The notes under the pieces were generated by a model, which was not told the DNA's origin, did no database searches, and was given only the letters and a program-made list of their open reading frames with translations. A DNA stretch of 64,000 nt from Phytohalomonas tamaricis (GTDB lineage Bacteria > Pseudomonadota > Gammaproteobacteria > Pseudomonadales > Halomonadaceae). The stretch is taken from NCBI RefSeq assembly GCF_003012345.1, contig NZ_PVRV01000020.1, positions 868,001 through 932,000 on the forward strand. The letters are read 5' to 3'. Numbering within the stretch: the stretch's first letter is position 1; each line of letters begins with the position of its first letter. The position numbers and the translations under genes were made by a program. Below, piece by piece: positions 34,300 to 42,913 of this stretch.

Positions 34300-34926
34300 C
34301 CGCGCTCTCTACCGAGCAGGACGATCCCGCTAAGGCTTCACGTCCCTTCGACCGGGCACGTAACGGCTTCGTCATGGGCGAAGGCGCAGGGTTGCTGGTG
34401 ATCGAGAGCCTGGCCCATGCCGAGGCGCGCGGGGCAACACCGATGGCCATCCTCAGTGGCTATGGCACCAGCGCCGATGCCTACCACATCACCGCCGGCC
34501 GGGAAAACGGCGCCGGGGTCGCGGTGGCCATCCGCGCAGCGCTGAAGATGGCGGGGCTTTCTCCCGAGGCTATCGGCCATATCAATGCCCACGCCACTTC
34601 TACGCCGGTGGGGGACCGGGCCGAGATCGCCGCCCTGCGCAATGCCTTTGGCGAGGCCCTTCCCGGCATCCCGATTTCCGCGACCAAGTCGGCCACTGGC
34701 CATCTGCTCGGTGCCGCCGGTAGCGTGGAGAGTATCTTCTTCCCCCTGGCGCTGATGCACGACCGTCTCCCCCGAGCCTGAATCTGGAAAACGTCGACGA
34801 CGACACGCAGGACCTGGACTTCGTCTCGCGGGTGGCACCGAACACCTTTCCCGGCACGTGCTGTGCAACGGGTTCGGGTTCGGTTTCGGCGGGGTGAATG
34901 CCGCGCTGATCCTCAGCAAGGTGTAA
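34296..34926 (+). pseudogene. Truncated, frameshifted 3-oxoacyl-ACP synthase II (fabF-like)
   Basis: The C-terminal half of a KAS II condensing enzyme: ALSTEQDDPAKASRPFD, GFVMGEGAGLLVIE, NAHATSTPVGDRAE (a His of the active site) and ATKSATGHLLGAAG (Lys and second His). The N-terminal half with the nucleophilic Cys is missing. A base lost in the C-run at about 34766-34771 shifts PSLNLENVDDD out of frame, and a second shift near 34855 is needed to read LCNGFGFGFGGVNAAL to the TAA. No functional product is possible. It is joined at its 5' end to a foreign gene start. Confidence 0.88.
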
Positions 34927-35077
34927 GGATGCGGCGAGTGTCAAAACACCCTGTCAGGCGCTAACCAGCAGATCCGCCGGGACGCCTGGGCCTGGTGCAT
35001 CCCGGCAGTCCGATGGGGGCAGGCGTGCCCCTTTTCCTGCCTCAGAAAGGAGAATCGAGAATTACCGTGTGCCTCCT

Positions 35078-36208
35078 TTAACTCGGCGTGGGCGCATTCT
35101 GCGCGATCAGCCCTTCATTTTTCAGCGTCTGCCAGAATTCGGCCGGAATCTTGGCTGTCATTGACTGGTAGTTCTGCCGCGCCTGCTCGGCGTCGCGGGC
35201 ACCAGGAATGGTCGCGGCAACCACGTCCGGCGCAGCGGTGAACTGCAACGCGGCGGTACGCAGGTCGGTACCGTGATCGCGGGCAATACGGCTCAAGCGC
35301 TCGCGCTGCTCGCGGTAGCCGTCGGGAATATCAGTGCTGTACATCCAGTGATTGGTGCCGGCGAGGAAGCCCGAACCGAGCGGCGCGCCGATGACCAGTG
35401 AGACATCATTGTCACGGCACTTGGGGAATAGCCGATTGAGCGCATCCTCGTGCTTGATCAGCGTGTATTGGGTGGCCTGGAGAATCACGTCGGGGTCGGC
35501 ATTGTCGATGGCGGCAAGGCTCGGCTCGATATCGTTGACGCCCATGCCCCAGCCACCAATGATGCCCTCTTCACGCATCCGCGTCAGCTCGGGCATTGCG
35601 CCCTTGAGTGCAGTATCGAGATACTTCTTCCAGTCATCTCCCATGTCCTCGTTGCTCGGCGCCAGGTCGTGAATGTAGACCAGATCGATCTTGGGGACAC
35701 CGAGACGCTGCAGGCTATCTTCTACCGAACGACGTACCCCGGCAGCCGTGTAGTCGTAGCGATAATTGAAGTTGATATCACCATGCCAGATATTGATGCT
35801 GTCTACCGAGGCATCAGGAATCAGCAGACGCCCGACCTTGGTCGAGAGCACATACTCTTGCGGTGGCTTGCCATCGAGAAAATGCCCCAATCGGCGCTCG
35901 GACAGGCCAAGCCCGTACCATGGGGATGTGTCGAAATAACGTACTCCGCTGGCCCAGGAGGCTTCAAGCATCGCCTCGGCCTGCTCGTCCGGCGTCACCT
36001 TGAACATGTTGCCTAATTGAGTCCCACCCACGCCAAACCTGTGCTCAGGGGGGAAAAGCTTGGAAGCCAGCGGTGGATTACTGGGCAGTGTTGAAGCAAC
36101 GCAATTGTTGTCACCCTCTGGGTGCTTTTCAGCAGCCATCAAGCGTGGCGCAGCGGTCGCGGCGGCAGCCAGAGCGGCGCCGGCCAGAAAATCTCGACGG
36201 TTGGGCAT
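35078..36208 (-). CDS. Tat-exported aldo/keto reductase
   Basis: A 376-residue NAD(P)H-dependent oxidoreductase with a twin-arginine signal (NRRDFLAGAALAAAATAA), so it is exported folded, possibly with its cofactor bound. AKR features: YFDTSPWYGLGLSERRLG with the catalytic Tyr, STKVG with the catalytic Lys, the conserved YIHD, and MGVND. The barrel best resembles D-threo-aldose 1-dehydrogenase (pyridoxal/L-fucose dehydrogenase) types. AGGAG precedes the ATG. A periplasmic AKR is uncommon; the substrate is unknown. The LysR gene upstream on the same strand may regulate it. Confidence 0.85.
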   Translation of the reverse strand: MPNRRDFLAGAALAAAATAAPRLMAAEKHPEGDNNCVASTLPSNPPLASKLFPPEHRFGVGGTQLGNMFKVTPDEQAEAMLEASWASGVRYFDTSPWYGLGLSERRLGHFLDGKPPQEYVLSTKVGRLLIPDASVDSINIWHGDINFNYRYDYTAAGVRRSVEDSLQRLGVPKIDLVYIHDLAPSNEDMGDDWKKYLDTALKGAMPELTRMREEGIIGGWGMGVNDIEPSLAAIDNADPDVILQATQYTLIKHEDALNRLFPKCRDNDVSLVIGAPLGSGFLAGTNHWMYSTDIPDGYREQRERLSRIARDHGTDLRTAALQFTAAPDVVAATIPGARDAEQARQNYQSMTAKIPAEFWQTLKNEGLIAQNAPTPS

Positions 36209-36364
36209 GCTTTTCTCCTGTGACAGGGTGTGGCAAAAGCAGCATCATGGCTGGTGATTGAAAAGTCTGGGTCACTCTCGTGCGATTTGCCAGTTACGCT
36301 CGAAAATCTCGCCTGTCATCTATCTGAAGCGCAGCAGTCGCTGTGTTGCATGGCATGATTCTCG

Positions 36365-37249
36365 TCAGGTAGATTCCGTTGCGGCCAAGTCCGATCCGGC
36401 CAGCCAGTCCCATACCGTCGCGGCCACGTCGCGCAGCTCACGCCTTGCCGGCCGCACCAGCCAGAAGCCCTCTTGCGTTGGCAGAGTCCGCGTAAACGGC
36501 GCAACCAACTCGTCGCGCTCGCCCACCAGACGACGATGAACTAGCGCGACGCCGCAGCCATACGCTGCCAGGCGCAGCGTCATGACCTGAGTATCGCAGA
36601 TCAAACGCTGGCACTGCTCTTCCAGCCCTTTTACACCAGCAACGTCAAGCCATGCCGGCCAGCCGAGCGCGAAGCCGGCGGCGTGCAACAACGTATGACC
36701 CACGAGATCAGCGGGCGCATGTAGCGTCTTGGCCACTTCAGGGGCGCAGACCGGCGTCATTATTTCCTCTCCGAGCGAGTGCACCACGACATCGCTCCAT
36801 TCACCACGCCCATAGCGAATCTCGACATCGGCATCCTCGAGCCCGAACTGCTGTGACCAGACGGCGGTGACGATCCTCAGATCTATCTCAGGATGAGCAT
36901 GATGAAATTGACACAGCCTTGGCGCCAGCCAGTACTGCTGTACGCCAGGCGTAGCGCGAATTGTCACCGGTGCACCGAGTTCGGGGCCAAACACCTCGGA
37001 GGTGCCTTCTTCCAGACGCGCAAAGGCATTCTGGATGCTGGGCAGCCAGGCGCGACCAGCATCGGAAAGTTCAAGGCTACGCGGATGACGGATGAATAAT
37101 GCCTGCCCCAGCCGCCCCTCAAGCAGGCGAATGCGCTGGCTGATCGCCGATTGCGTTACCCCTAGCTCATCCCCCGCGGCGGTAAAGCTGAGGTGGCGAG
37201 CGGCGGCTTCGAAAGCCTGCATCCAAGCCAGCGGTGGCAAACGACGCAT
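36365..37249 (-). CDS. LysR-family regulator (GcvA-like)
   Basis: A 294-residue transcription factor. The winged helix-turn-helix (LSFTAAGDELGVTQSAISQR, about 20-39, then IRLLEGRLGQALFIRHPRSLEL) starts with RRLPPLAWMQAFEAAARH, the beginning typical of the GcvA group. A periplasmic-binding-like effector domain follows. AGGAG lies 7 bases before the ATG. It lies 156 bases upstream of the aldo/keto reductase on the same strand; control of that gene is plausible but not shown. Confidence 0.87.
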   Translation of the reverse strand: MRRLPPLAWMQAFEAAARHLSFTAAGDELGVTQSAISQRIRLLEGRLGQALFIRHPRSLELSDAGRAWLPSIQNAFARLEEGTSEVFGPELGAPVTIRATPGVQQYWLAPRLCQFHHAHPEIDLRIVTAVWSQQFGLEDADVEIRYGRGEWSDVVVHSLGEEIMTPVCAPEVAKTLHAPADLVGHTLLHAAGFALGWPAWLDVAGVKGLEEQCQRLICDTQVMTLRLAAYGCGVALVHRRLVGERDELVAPFTRTLPTQEGFWLVRPARRELRDVAATVWDWLAGSDLAATEST

Positions 37250-37943
37250 GAAAGGCTCCTGAGGTCATAACCGTATGGATTACACGCCCATTAGTTAGAC
37301 TTGGGCTTAGAGGTCAGGTTAGCCGTTTGTCGAACACGTTTTCAATCGTCATCCTGTGCACAACTCTGAACGGGTCGAAGCATGGTATGCGGCCTGTCGA
37401 GGCTTCTGGCCATGCCTAAGTGCTGCACGCTTCAGGGCGAAATTCTCGCTGACGCCAGGTTAGATGATCGCTTTCAGCCACCGTCGCGTGAGGCAACCTC
37501 GGACCGAAACAGCTTCGCTGGTTACCAGACACCCCTGCAACGGTAGTGACCGCCCGCAGCGCATCGAACAGACTGGCGCACGGATCAATCGAGAGGACAT
37601 GCCACGAGCAATCACACAGAACATCACGTAGCGATGAAGAAGATAACGTTGCTCAACGCTTCGCTACGCCGGCAATACAAAGAAAAGCAAACAAGGACAT
37701 GCCGTCACGGCCAGTAGCGTATGCTTTCTGAAAGACGGTTTAACTATCGGCGTGTCGTTAGCGGATTGTCCTATGGGCCGCGAACCCATGCCTGTAAGAG
37801 ATTTCGGAAAGAGAACGGGTGACGCTTGGGGGTAATCATGAATCACCGAGGGACAATCAGTGCAGCGCACCCGTAGCAGTATGTAGTTGAAGCGCATTCA
37901 ACCACTGACTAGACTCCATTTCCTTTATCTGCGGAGACTCGCC
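37250..37943. other. 694-base gap without a recognisable gene
   Basis: Several short open frames cross this gap but none resembles a protein I know or has a convincing start. I found no tRNA cloverleaf, strong hairpin or insertion sequence end. It contains the upstream region of the LysR gene at its left end and of the TVP38-like gene at its right. Confidence 0.5.
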
Positions 37944-38618
37944 ATGCCAAGACGGCTTTGGCTGTTGGTTCTGATCGTTGTTGTGATGGCCGTGCTGGGA
38001 GGGGTTTGGCAATGGTTGGCGATGGGTGACAATCTGACGCCCGAAACATTACAAAACGTACTGGCCGAGACAATGTATTTGCGCAATACCGTCTGGGCGC
38101 CGATGGTATTGATGGTCATTTATGTCGTGGCATCGATTGTGGTGTTTCCGTTGACGATCCTGGTCGGTACCACGGGTCTGATTTTTGGTCCCTGGCTGGG
38201 TCTGGCCTATGGCTTGACGGGCACCATGCTCGCCTCGATGAGCACTTACTGGCTGGGCCGAAAACTTGGCCGCGACACGCTGGTACGTTACGGCGGGCAG
38301 CGCATCAACAAACTGGCCGATGCCTTGGCCAACCGTGGCATTCGTACCATGATCGTCTTCAATCTGCTGCCCTTGGCGCCCTTCACGTTTACCAACATGA
38401 TCGCCGGCGCCTGCCATCTACGTTTTCGCGCTTACATGATTGGCTCATTTATCGGTATTTTGCCGGGACTTGCCGCCGTGACTGTCGCGGGCAGTCAGTT
38501 GGGTAGTCTTTTGCAGACCAGCAGTCTCAGTAATGTGCTGTTAGCAGCAGGTGCCGTTGCCGTCGCCGCTGCCGTATTACTGACGCTGCGCCATCTCGCC
38601 CAGCGTCGTGAATCGTAA
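37944..38618 (+). CDS. TVP38/TMEM64 (DedA-like) membrane protein
   Basis: A 224-residue inner-membrane protein of the VTT/SNARE-associated family, whose members act in lipid scrambling or membrane homeostasis. The VTT core is clear: VFPLTILVGTTGLIFGPWLG, GTMLASMSTYWLGRKLGRD, NLLPLAPFTFTNMIAGA and GILPGLAAVTVAGSQLG. The ATG at 37944 follows GGAG by 8 bases; an in-frame start at 37887 is unsupported. It is convergent with the glycosyltransferase. Such genes often sit beside glycosyltransferase or phospholipase genes, as here. Confidence 0.85.
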   Translation: MPRRLWLLVLIVVVMAVLGGVWQWLAMGDNLTPETLQNVLAETMYLRNTVWAPMVLMVIYVVASIVVFPLTILVGTTGLIFGPWLGLAYGLTGTMLASMSTYWLGRKLGRDTLVRYGGQRINKLADALANRGIRTMIVFNLLPLAPFTFTNMIAGACHLRFRAYMIGSFIGILPGLAAVTVAGSQLGSLLQTSSLSNVLLAAGAVAVAAAVLLTLRHLAQRRES

Positions 38619-38659
38619 TCACGAACGGTGAGGACAGCTTAGCGAGCCGGCAGAATCGC

Positions 38660-39982
38660 TTAGTCGCCTGACAGTTCAACCTTGATGCTGCTGTGATGGG
38701 GAGTTCGCGAAAACATATCCTTTATTACCGATCCACGATGGCGCAGTAGTTGCCACTCGGCTTCCAATCGGCTTCTTGCCATAGTCCAGGCGCTGGCCTC
38801 ATCGAAAGCATCTTCTCGTGGCTCGCCATGTACCTTGAGTACGCTCTGGTAAACGTCAAGGCAGCGGCTGGCACACGTTTGTTGATCGTAAAGCCGCGCT
38901 CGCTGCGATGAGCCTTCGCTAAGGCGGCGATGCACCTCGGGGTCGAGCATGCGCTCAAGGGCCGCGATGAATGTCTCCTCATCTTCCTTGGGTAGCAGAA
39001 AGCCGTTTTGATTATTTTCAACGACTTCACGTACCCCCGAGGCATTGAGTGCCACGACAGGCAGCCCCGCGGCCATCGCTTCCGCCACGACCATTCCCTG
39101 AGTTTCACTATGCGACGCAAAGACGAAGGTATCCATTGCCCGGTAAGCATCTACCAGCTCGCGACCGTTGAGCACGCCGGTAAAGTGTACTCGGTCGGCG
39201 ACGCCTGCTTGCTGGGCATGCTTCAGCATTGCCTTGCGCGCCTCCCCTTCGCCGACTACCAGAAAATGGGCACTTTGTGTGCGCGTCAAAAAACGGCACA
39301 TGGCACGGGTCAGAAAGGGCAAGTTCTTTTCCTGAGCGAGACGGCCAACATGACCAAACACATGGACGTCATCAGCCAGTCCCAGGCGATTTCGCCAAAC
39401 CTGTCTGTCGCCGCTGGAAAAATACTCGGTATTAACGCCGCTAGGCACCACATGCAACGGCGTCGTGACCCCGCGCTCGATCAACAGATCACGAATGCTT
39501 TCACTCGGCGCGATCACGGCATCGCACATATCGGTAAACCCGGTCGCCAGCGCAATTGCAAAGCGTTGCATGGTTGGGGAGTTACCCGGCACATAATGGG
39601 TGTAGTGCTCATAAAGCGTATGGTGAGTGAACACCAGGGGCAGCCGATAGGTCTGGGCAATACGCGCTGCCGTATCGCCGAGCAAGAAGGGATGATTGGC
39701 ATGAATGATTTGCGGACGGAACTCACGAATCCGTTCATGCAGCCCACTCGGTACCAGCACAGGCACTGAAAAGTCACTGCCGTTGAAATGTTGCATCGCC
39801 GGCACACGGAACACCTGCGGCTCATGCTCGGGCTGCCCTGCAAGCGCTGGCGCCACAACCAGAACACGATGCCCTTGACGTTCAAGCTGCTCGTGAAGGC
39901 GCTGAACGGACTCGCTCACACCGCCCACGATAGGACGATAAGTGTTGGTGAACATGAGGATGTTCAAATTCCTGTCTCCCAC
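38660..39982 (-). CDS. GT4-family glycosyltransferase
   Basis: A 440-residue retaining glycosyltransferase of the GT-B fold. The N-terminal MFTNTYRPIVGGVSESVQRL and PQIIHANHPFLLGDTA, then FTHHTLYEHYTHYVPG, resemble the mannosyl/glucosyl-diacylglycerol and alpha-monoglucosyl lipid synthase group. The C-terminal donor site has VGRLAQEKNLPF and ASHSETQGMVVAEAMAAGLP. A GTG start at 39982 preceded by AAGGG fits the MGDRNLNILMF beginning. Product is probably a glycolipid or polysaccharide intermediate; not more can be said. Confidence 0.83.
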   Translation of the reverse strand: MGDRNLNILMFTNTYRPIVGGVSESVQRLHEQLERQGHRVLVVAPALAGQPEHEPQVFRVPAMQHFNGSDFSVPVLVPSGLHERIREFRPQIIHANHPFLLGDTAARIAQTYRLPLVFTHHTLYEHYTHYVPGNSPTMQRFAIALATGFTDMCDAVIAPSESIRDLLIERGVTTPLHVVPSGVNTEYFSSGDRQVWRNRLGLADDVHVFGHVGRLAQEKNLPFLTRAMCRFLTRTQSAHFLVVGEGEARKAMLKHAQQAGVADRVHFTGVLNGRELVDAYRAMDTFVFASHSETQGMVVAEAMAAGLPVVALNASGVREVVENNQNGFLLPKEDEETFIAALERMLDPEVHRRLSEGSSQRARLYDQQTCASRCLDVYQSVLKVHGEPREDAFDEASAWTMARSRLEAEWQLLRHRGSVIKDMFSRTPHHSSIKVELSGD

Positions 39983-40327
39983 TCAGCCCTTCTGGCCGCA
40001 GACTCAAACACACACCTCGGGAAAGGATAGACCGCCATGCAGCGACGACCTCCGGGCCGTAACCAACATTCCATTGCCATGCATCTCCTTGACCTCAGCA
40101 TCGACGGCACGCCAACCCTTTAGTTGCCAGCCCGCTATATTACCACTTGACCGGCTGGTATCGCCTACATTCATCCATGTCTAGGCATCCCTGCCATAAC
40201 ATTGACGATCAATGACGCGAAACCGCTTGTAGCCAAACCTTGGCCCATTATCCGGCTGAACATGCGTATCTTTCCACTATAGCCTTGAAAGATTTCGTCA
40301 CCAGATATGGACATCACTTGCTGCGGA
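39983..40327. other. Intergenic region between glycosyltransferase and selO
   Basis: 345 bases lie between two minus-strand genes. No frame is supportable, and I saw no strong terminator for selO or promoter for the glycosyltransferase. Confidence 0.4.
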
Positions 40328-41803
40328 TCATGTCCCGCAGAAGGTACGGAACACTTGCTCGCTTGGCGCCGCTGGCAGCGTATAGGCTCCCCGACCGGGC
40401 TGATCATCAAAGGGATGAGACAATACCTCACGTAACGTCTCGAAGGGCTCGAAATTATCCTCATAGGCAGCGGACAACGCCTCCTCGACCCGATGATTGC
40501 GCGGGATAAATGCCGGATTCACCGCACGCATGCGCGCTGCGATGACATCAAATGCATCGTTTTCTCGGCCAAGCCGCTCGCGCCACCTGCCAAGCCATGC
40601 ATCAATACCCTCAAGGGGATCAAACAGTTTGAATAGCGCAGCCTGTGCCTGATCAGACTCGGCAACATCGCAAAGCTGACGGAAGGTCAGCGTGAAATCG
40701 GCCCGTCCGGCATGCATCGCCTCCAGCAATGCCTCAACAAGTTCACGATCGCCTTCTTCTTCCTGCGCAAGGCCCAGTTTGGCGCGCATTACCGTCAACC
40801 ATTCGGCCTCGTACTGCCCGGCGTACGTCTTGAGTACCTCGGTGGCACGCTCGATGGCCTTGTCCTGGTCGGCATCGATCAGCGGCAGCAGCGTCTCCGT
40901 CAGGCGAGCAAGATTCCACTGAATAATTCCCGGTTGATTACCGTAGGCATAGCGCCCCCCTTCATCGATAGAACTGAACACCTGGCGCGGGTCATAGGCT
41001 TCCATGAAGGCGCAGGGGCCAAAATCGATCGTCTCGCCAGAGATAGCGGTGTTATCGGTGTTCATTACCCCGTGAATAAAGCCAACACCCATCCATTTAG
41101 CCACTAATGCCGCCTGGCGCTTCTGCACGGCACTCAGCAGGGCCAGATAGCGTTCGCCATCAGCGTGGTCAAGAAGCTCAGGATAGTGACGCTCAATCAC
41201 ATGGTCAGCCAAGATGCGCAGACCCTCGATGTCACTGCGAGCGGCAAAGTACTGGAACGTGCCGACACGGATATGGCTGGACGCCACGCGCGTCAACACA
41301 CCGCCAGGCTCAAGCGTGCGCCGAGCGACACGCTCGCCGGTGGTGACAGCCGCCAACGCGCGAGTAGCGGGAATGCCCATCGCATGCATCGCCTCGCTGA
41401 CCAGGTACTCACGCAGCACTGGTCCCAGTGGAGAGCGTCCGTCACCGCCACGTGAGAAGGGTGTCCGTCCCGCACCTTTAAGTTGTATGTCGCGCAGCCG
41501 GCTCTGCTGGTCAATGACCTCGCCAAGCAGAACGGCGCGACCATCACCCAGGCGTGGCGAGAAACCGCCGAATTGATGGCCAGCATACGCCATGGCCAGG
41601 GGCTCAGCCCCCGGTGGCACTTCATTGCCTGAAAACCACTGCGTCGCACGCTCGGCATTAAAGGACTCAAGCTCAAAGCCCAGTTCTTCAGCCAGTACGC
41701 GATTAAAGGCAATCAGTTTGGGGGCTTTTACCGGCACGGGATCAAAGCGCTCGTAGAAGTGTCCCGGCAGGTTTACGTAACGCAGTGAAAACGTTGGAAA
41801 CAT
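40328..41803 (-). CDS. selO: Protein adenylyltransferase SelO (YdiU)
   Basis: Pseudokinase-fold enzyme that transfers AMP from ATP to protein side chains (AMPylation), linked to oxidative stress. Family blocks are complete: SLRYVNLPGHFYERFDPVPV at the N-terminus, YAGHQFGGFSPRLGDGRA, DIQLKGAGRTPFSRGGDGR, AMGIPATRALAAV, HIRVGTFQYFA, GVNTDN-like HGVMNTDNTAISGETIDFGP (metal binding) and the C-terminal FCGT whose Cys is conserved. The total of 491 residues fits. GGAG lies 7 bases before the ATG at 41803; an upstream start at 41842 lacks this site. Confidence 0.94.
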   Translation of the reverse strand: MFPTFSLRYVNLPGHFYERFDPVPVKAPKLIAFNRVLAEELGFELESFNAERATQWFSGNEVPPGAEPLAMAYAGHQFGGFSPRLGDGRAVLLGEVIDQQSRLRDIQLKGAGRTPFSRGGDGRSPLGPVLREYLVSEAMHAMGIPATRALAAVTTGERVARRTLEPGGVLTRVASSHIRVGTFQYFAARSDIEGLRILADHVIERHYPELLDHADGERYLALLSAVQKRQAALVAKWMGVGFIHGVMNTDNTAISGETIDFGPCAFMEAYDPRQVFSSIDEGGRYAYGNQPGIIQWNLARLTETLLPLIDADQDKAIERATEVLKTYAGQYEAEWLTVMRAKLGLAQEEEGDRELVEALLEAMHAGRADFTLTFRQLCDVAESDQAQAALFKLFDPLEGIDAWLGRWRERLGRENDAFDVIAARMRAVNPAFIPRNHRVEEALSAAYEDNFEPFETLREVLSHPFDDQPGRGAYTLPAAPSEQVFRTFCGT

Positions 41804-41996
41804 GATGACTCCAGCGGCGTTTAGCCGAATAGCGAATGACATACCTGTCCTGACAAGGATAGGTCATGCCTTACAGAATTCAGGTCGGCAGCGCCAAAGT
41901 AATCAATATCCTGGCGCCACCGGAGATAATTAGGCGGATATGGCCGGTGTTGCCAATGTGAACGACTACACTCCTGATTCAGGGAGGAAATGCGTC

Positions 41997-42872
41997 ATGT
42001 TCAATCACTTTCGCCCATTTGATATTGATATCGGCGACATCACCATTCATGGCCGGATCGGCGGTAAAGGTCCTGCCCTGTTATTACTTCACGGCCACCC
42101 ACAGACACATATGATCTGGCACCGGATCGCCGATCAACTGGCCGGGCACTTTACCGTAATCGCCACTGACCTGCGCGGCTACGGCACGTCATCCAAACCG
42201 GTCGGCTTGCCTGACCATAGCAATTACAGCAAACGCGCCATGGCGGCGGATCAACTCGCTGTAATGCATGAATTGGGCTTCGATCATTTCTTTCTCTGCG
42301 CTCACGATCGCGGCGCCCGCGTGGGTCATCGCCTGTGTGTCGATCATCCGCAAGCCGTTACCAAAGCGATACTGCTCGATATCGCGCCGACGCTTGCCAT
42401 GTACGAACAGACCGATCGTGACTTTGCCACCGCCTACTTCCATTGGTTTTTGCTGATTCAGCCTGCGCCACTGCCCGAGCGGCTGATCGAGCCCAGCACA
42501 GATGCCTATATCGAAGAAGTGATGGGCAGCCGCTACGCAGGCCTTACACCTTTCGCGCCCGAAGCATTGCTTGCCTACAAGCAAGCGTTGGCCTCCCCCG
42601 GAGCCGTACATGGCATGTGTGAAGACTATCGCGCCGCGAACACCATCGATCTTGACCATGATCGTGCCGATCAGGTAGCTGGCCGGCGTATCGCGTGTCC
42701 GCTGCGCGTGCTGTGGGGCAAGCATAGCATTATAGAAAAACGATTCGATGCTCTCGCCGAATGGCGTAAGGTTGCCAATGATGTCGATGGCGAAGCGCTG
42801 CCCTGCGGCCACTACCTTCCCGAAGAAGCGCCGGAAGAAGTGCTCCGGCATATCAACGCCTTTCTACGCTAA
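41997..42872 (+). CDS. Haloacetate (fluoroacetate) dehalogenase-like alpha/beta hydrolase
   Basis: A 291-residue hydrolase with the residue set of defluorinating fluoroacetate dehalogenases: nucleophile Asp104 and halide/carboxylate-site Arg105 and Arg108 (CAHDRGARVG), Asp128 (LLDIAP), the His149-Trp150 pair (YFHW), Tyr211 (CEDYRAA) and catalytic His272 (CGHYLPEE), plus HGHPQTHMIWH as the oxyanion loop. The spacing of the first five matches the Rhodopseudomonas enzyme with a constant offset, from memory. AGGGAGG lies 9 bases before the ATG at 41997. An epoxide hydrolase is the main alternative, but the HW pair argues against it. The dehydrogenase gene follows 41 bases downstream. Confidence 0.78.
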   Translation: MFNHFRPFDIDIGDITIHGRIGGKGPALLLLHGHPQTHMIWHRIADQLAGHFTVIATDLRGYGTSSKPVGLPDHSNYSKRAMAADQLAVMHELGFDHFFLCAHDRGARVGHRLCVDHPQAVTKAILLDIAPTLAMYEQTDRDFATAYFHWFLLIQPAPLPERLIEPSTDAYIEEVMGSRYAGLTPFAPEALLAYKQALASPGAVHGMCEDYRAANTIDLDHDRADQVAGRRIACPLRVLWGKHSIIEKRFDALAEWRKVANDVDGEALPCGHYLPEEAPEEVLRHINAFLR

Positions 42873-42913
42873 GCGCCAGGGATGTCCCCGACGCATTGAT
42901 GGAGTGCAACACC

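Noticed and set aside
34374-34781. Intact small condensing-enzyme gene
   Set aside because: It lacks the catalytic Cys half and stops early because of a frameshift; homology continues in other frames on both sides.
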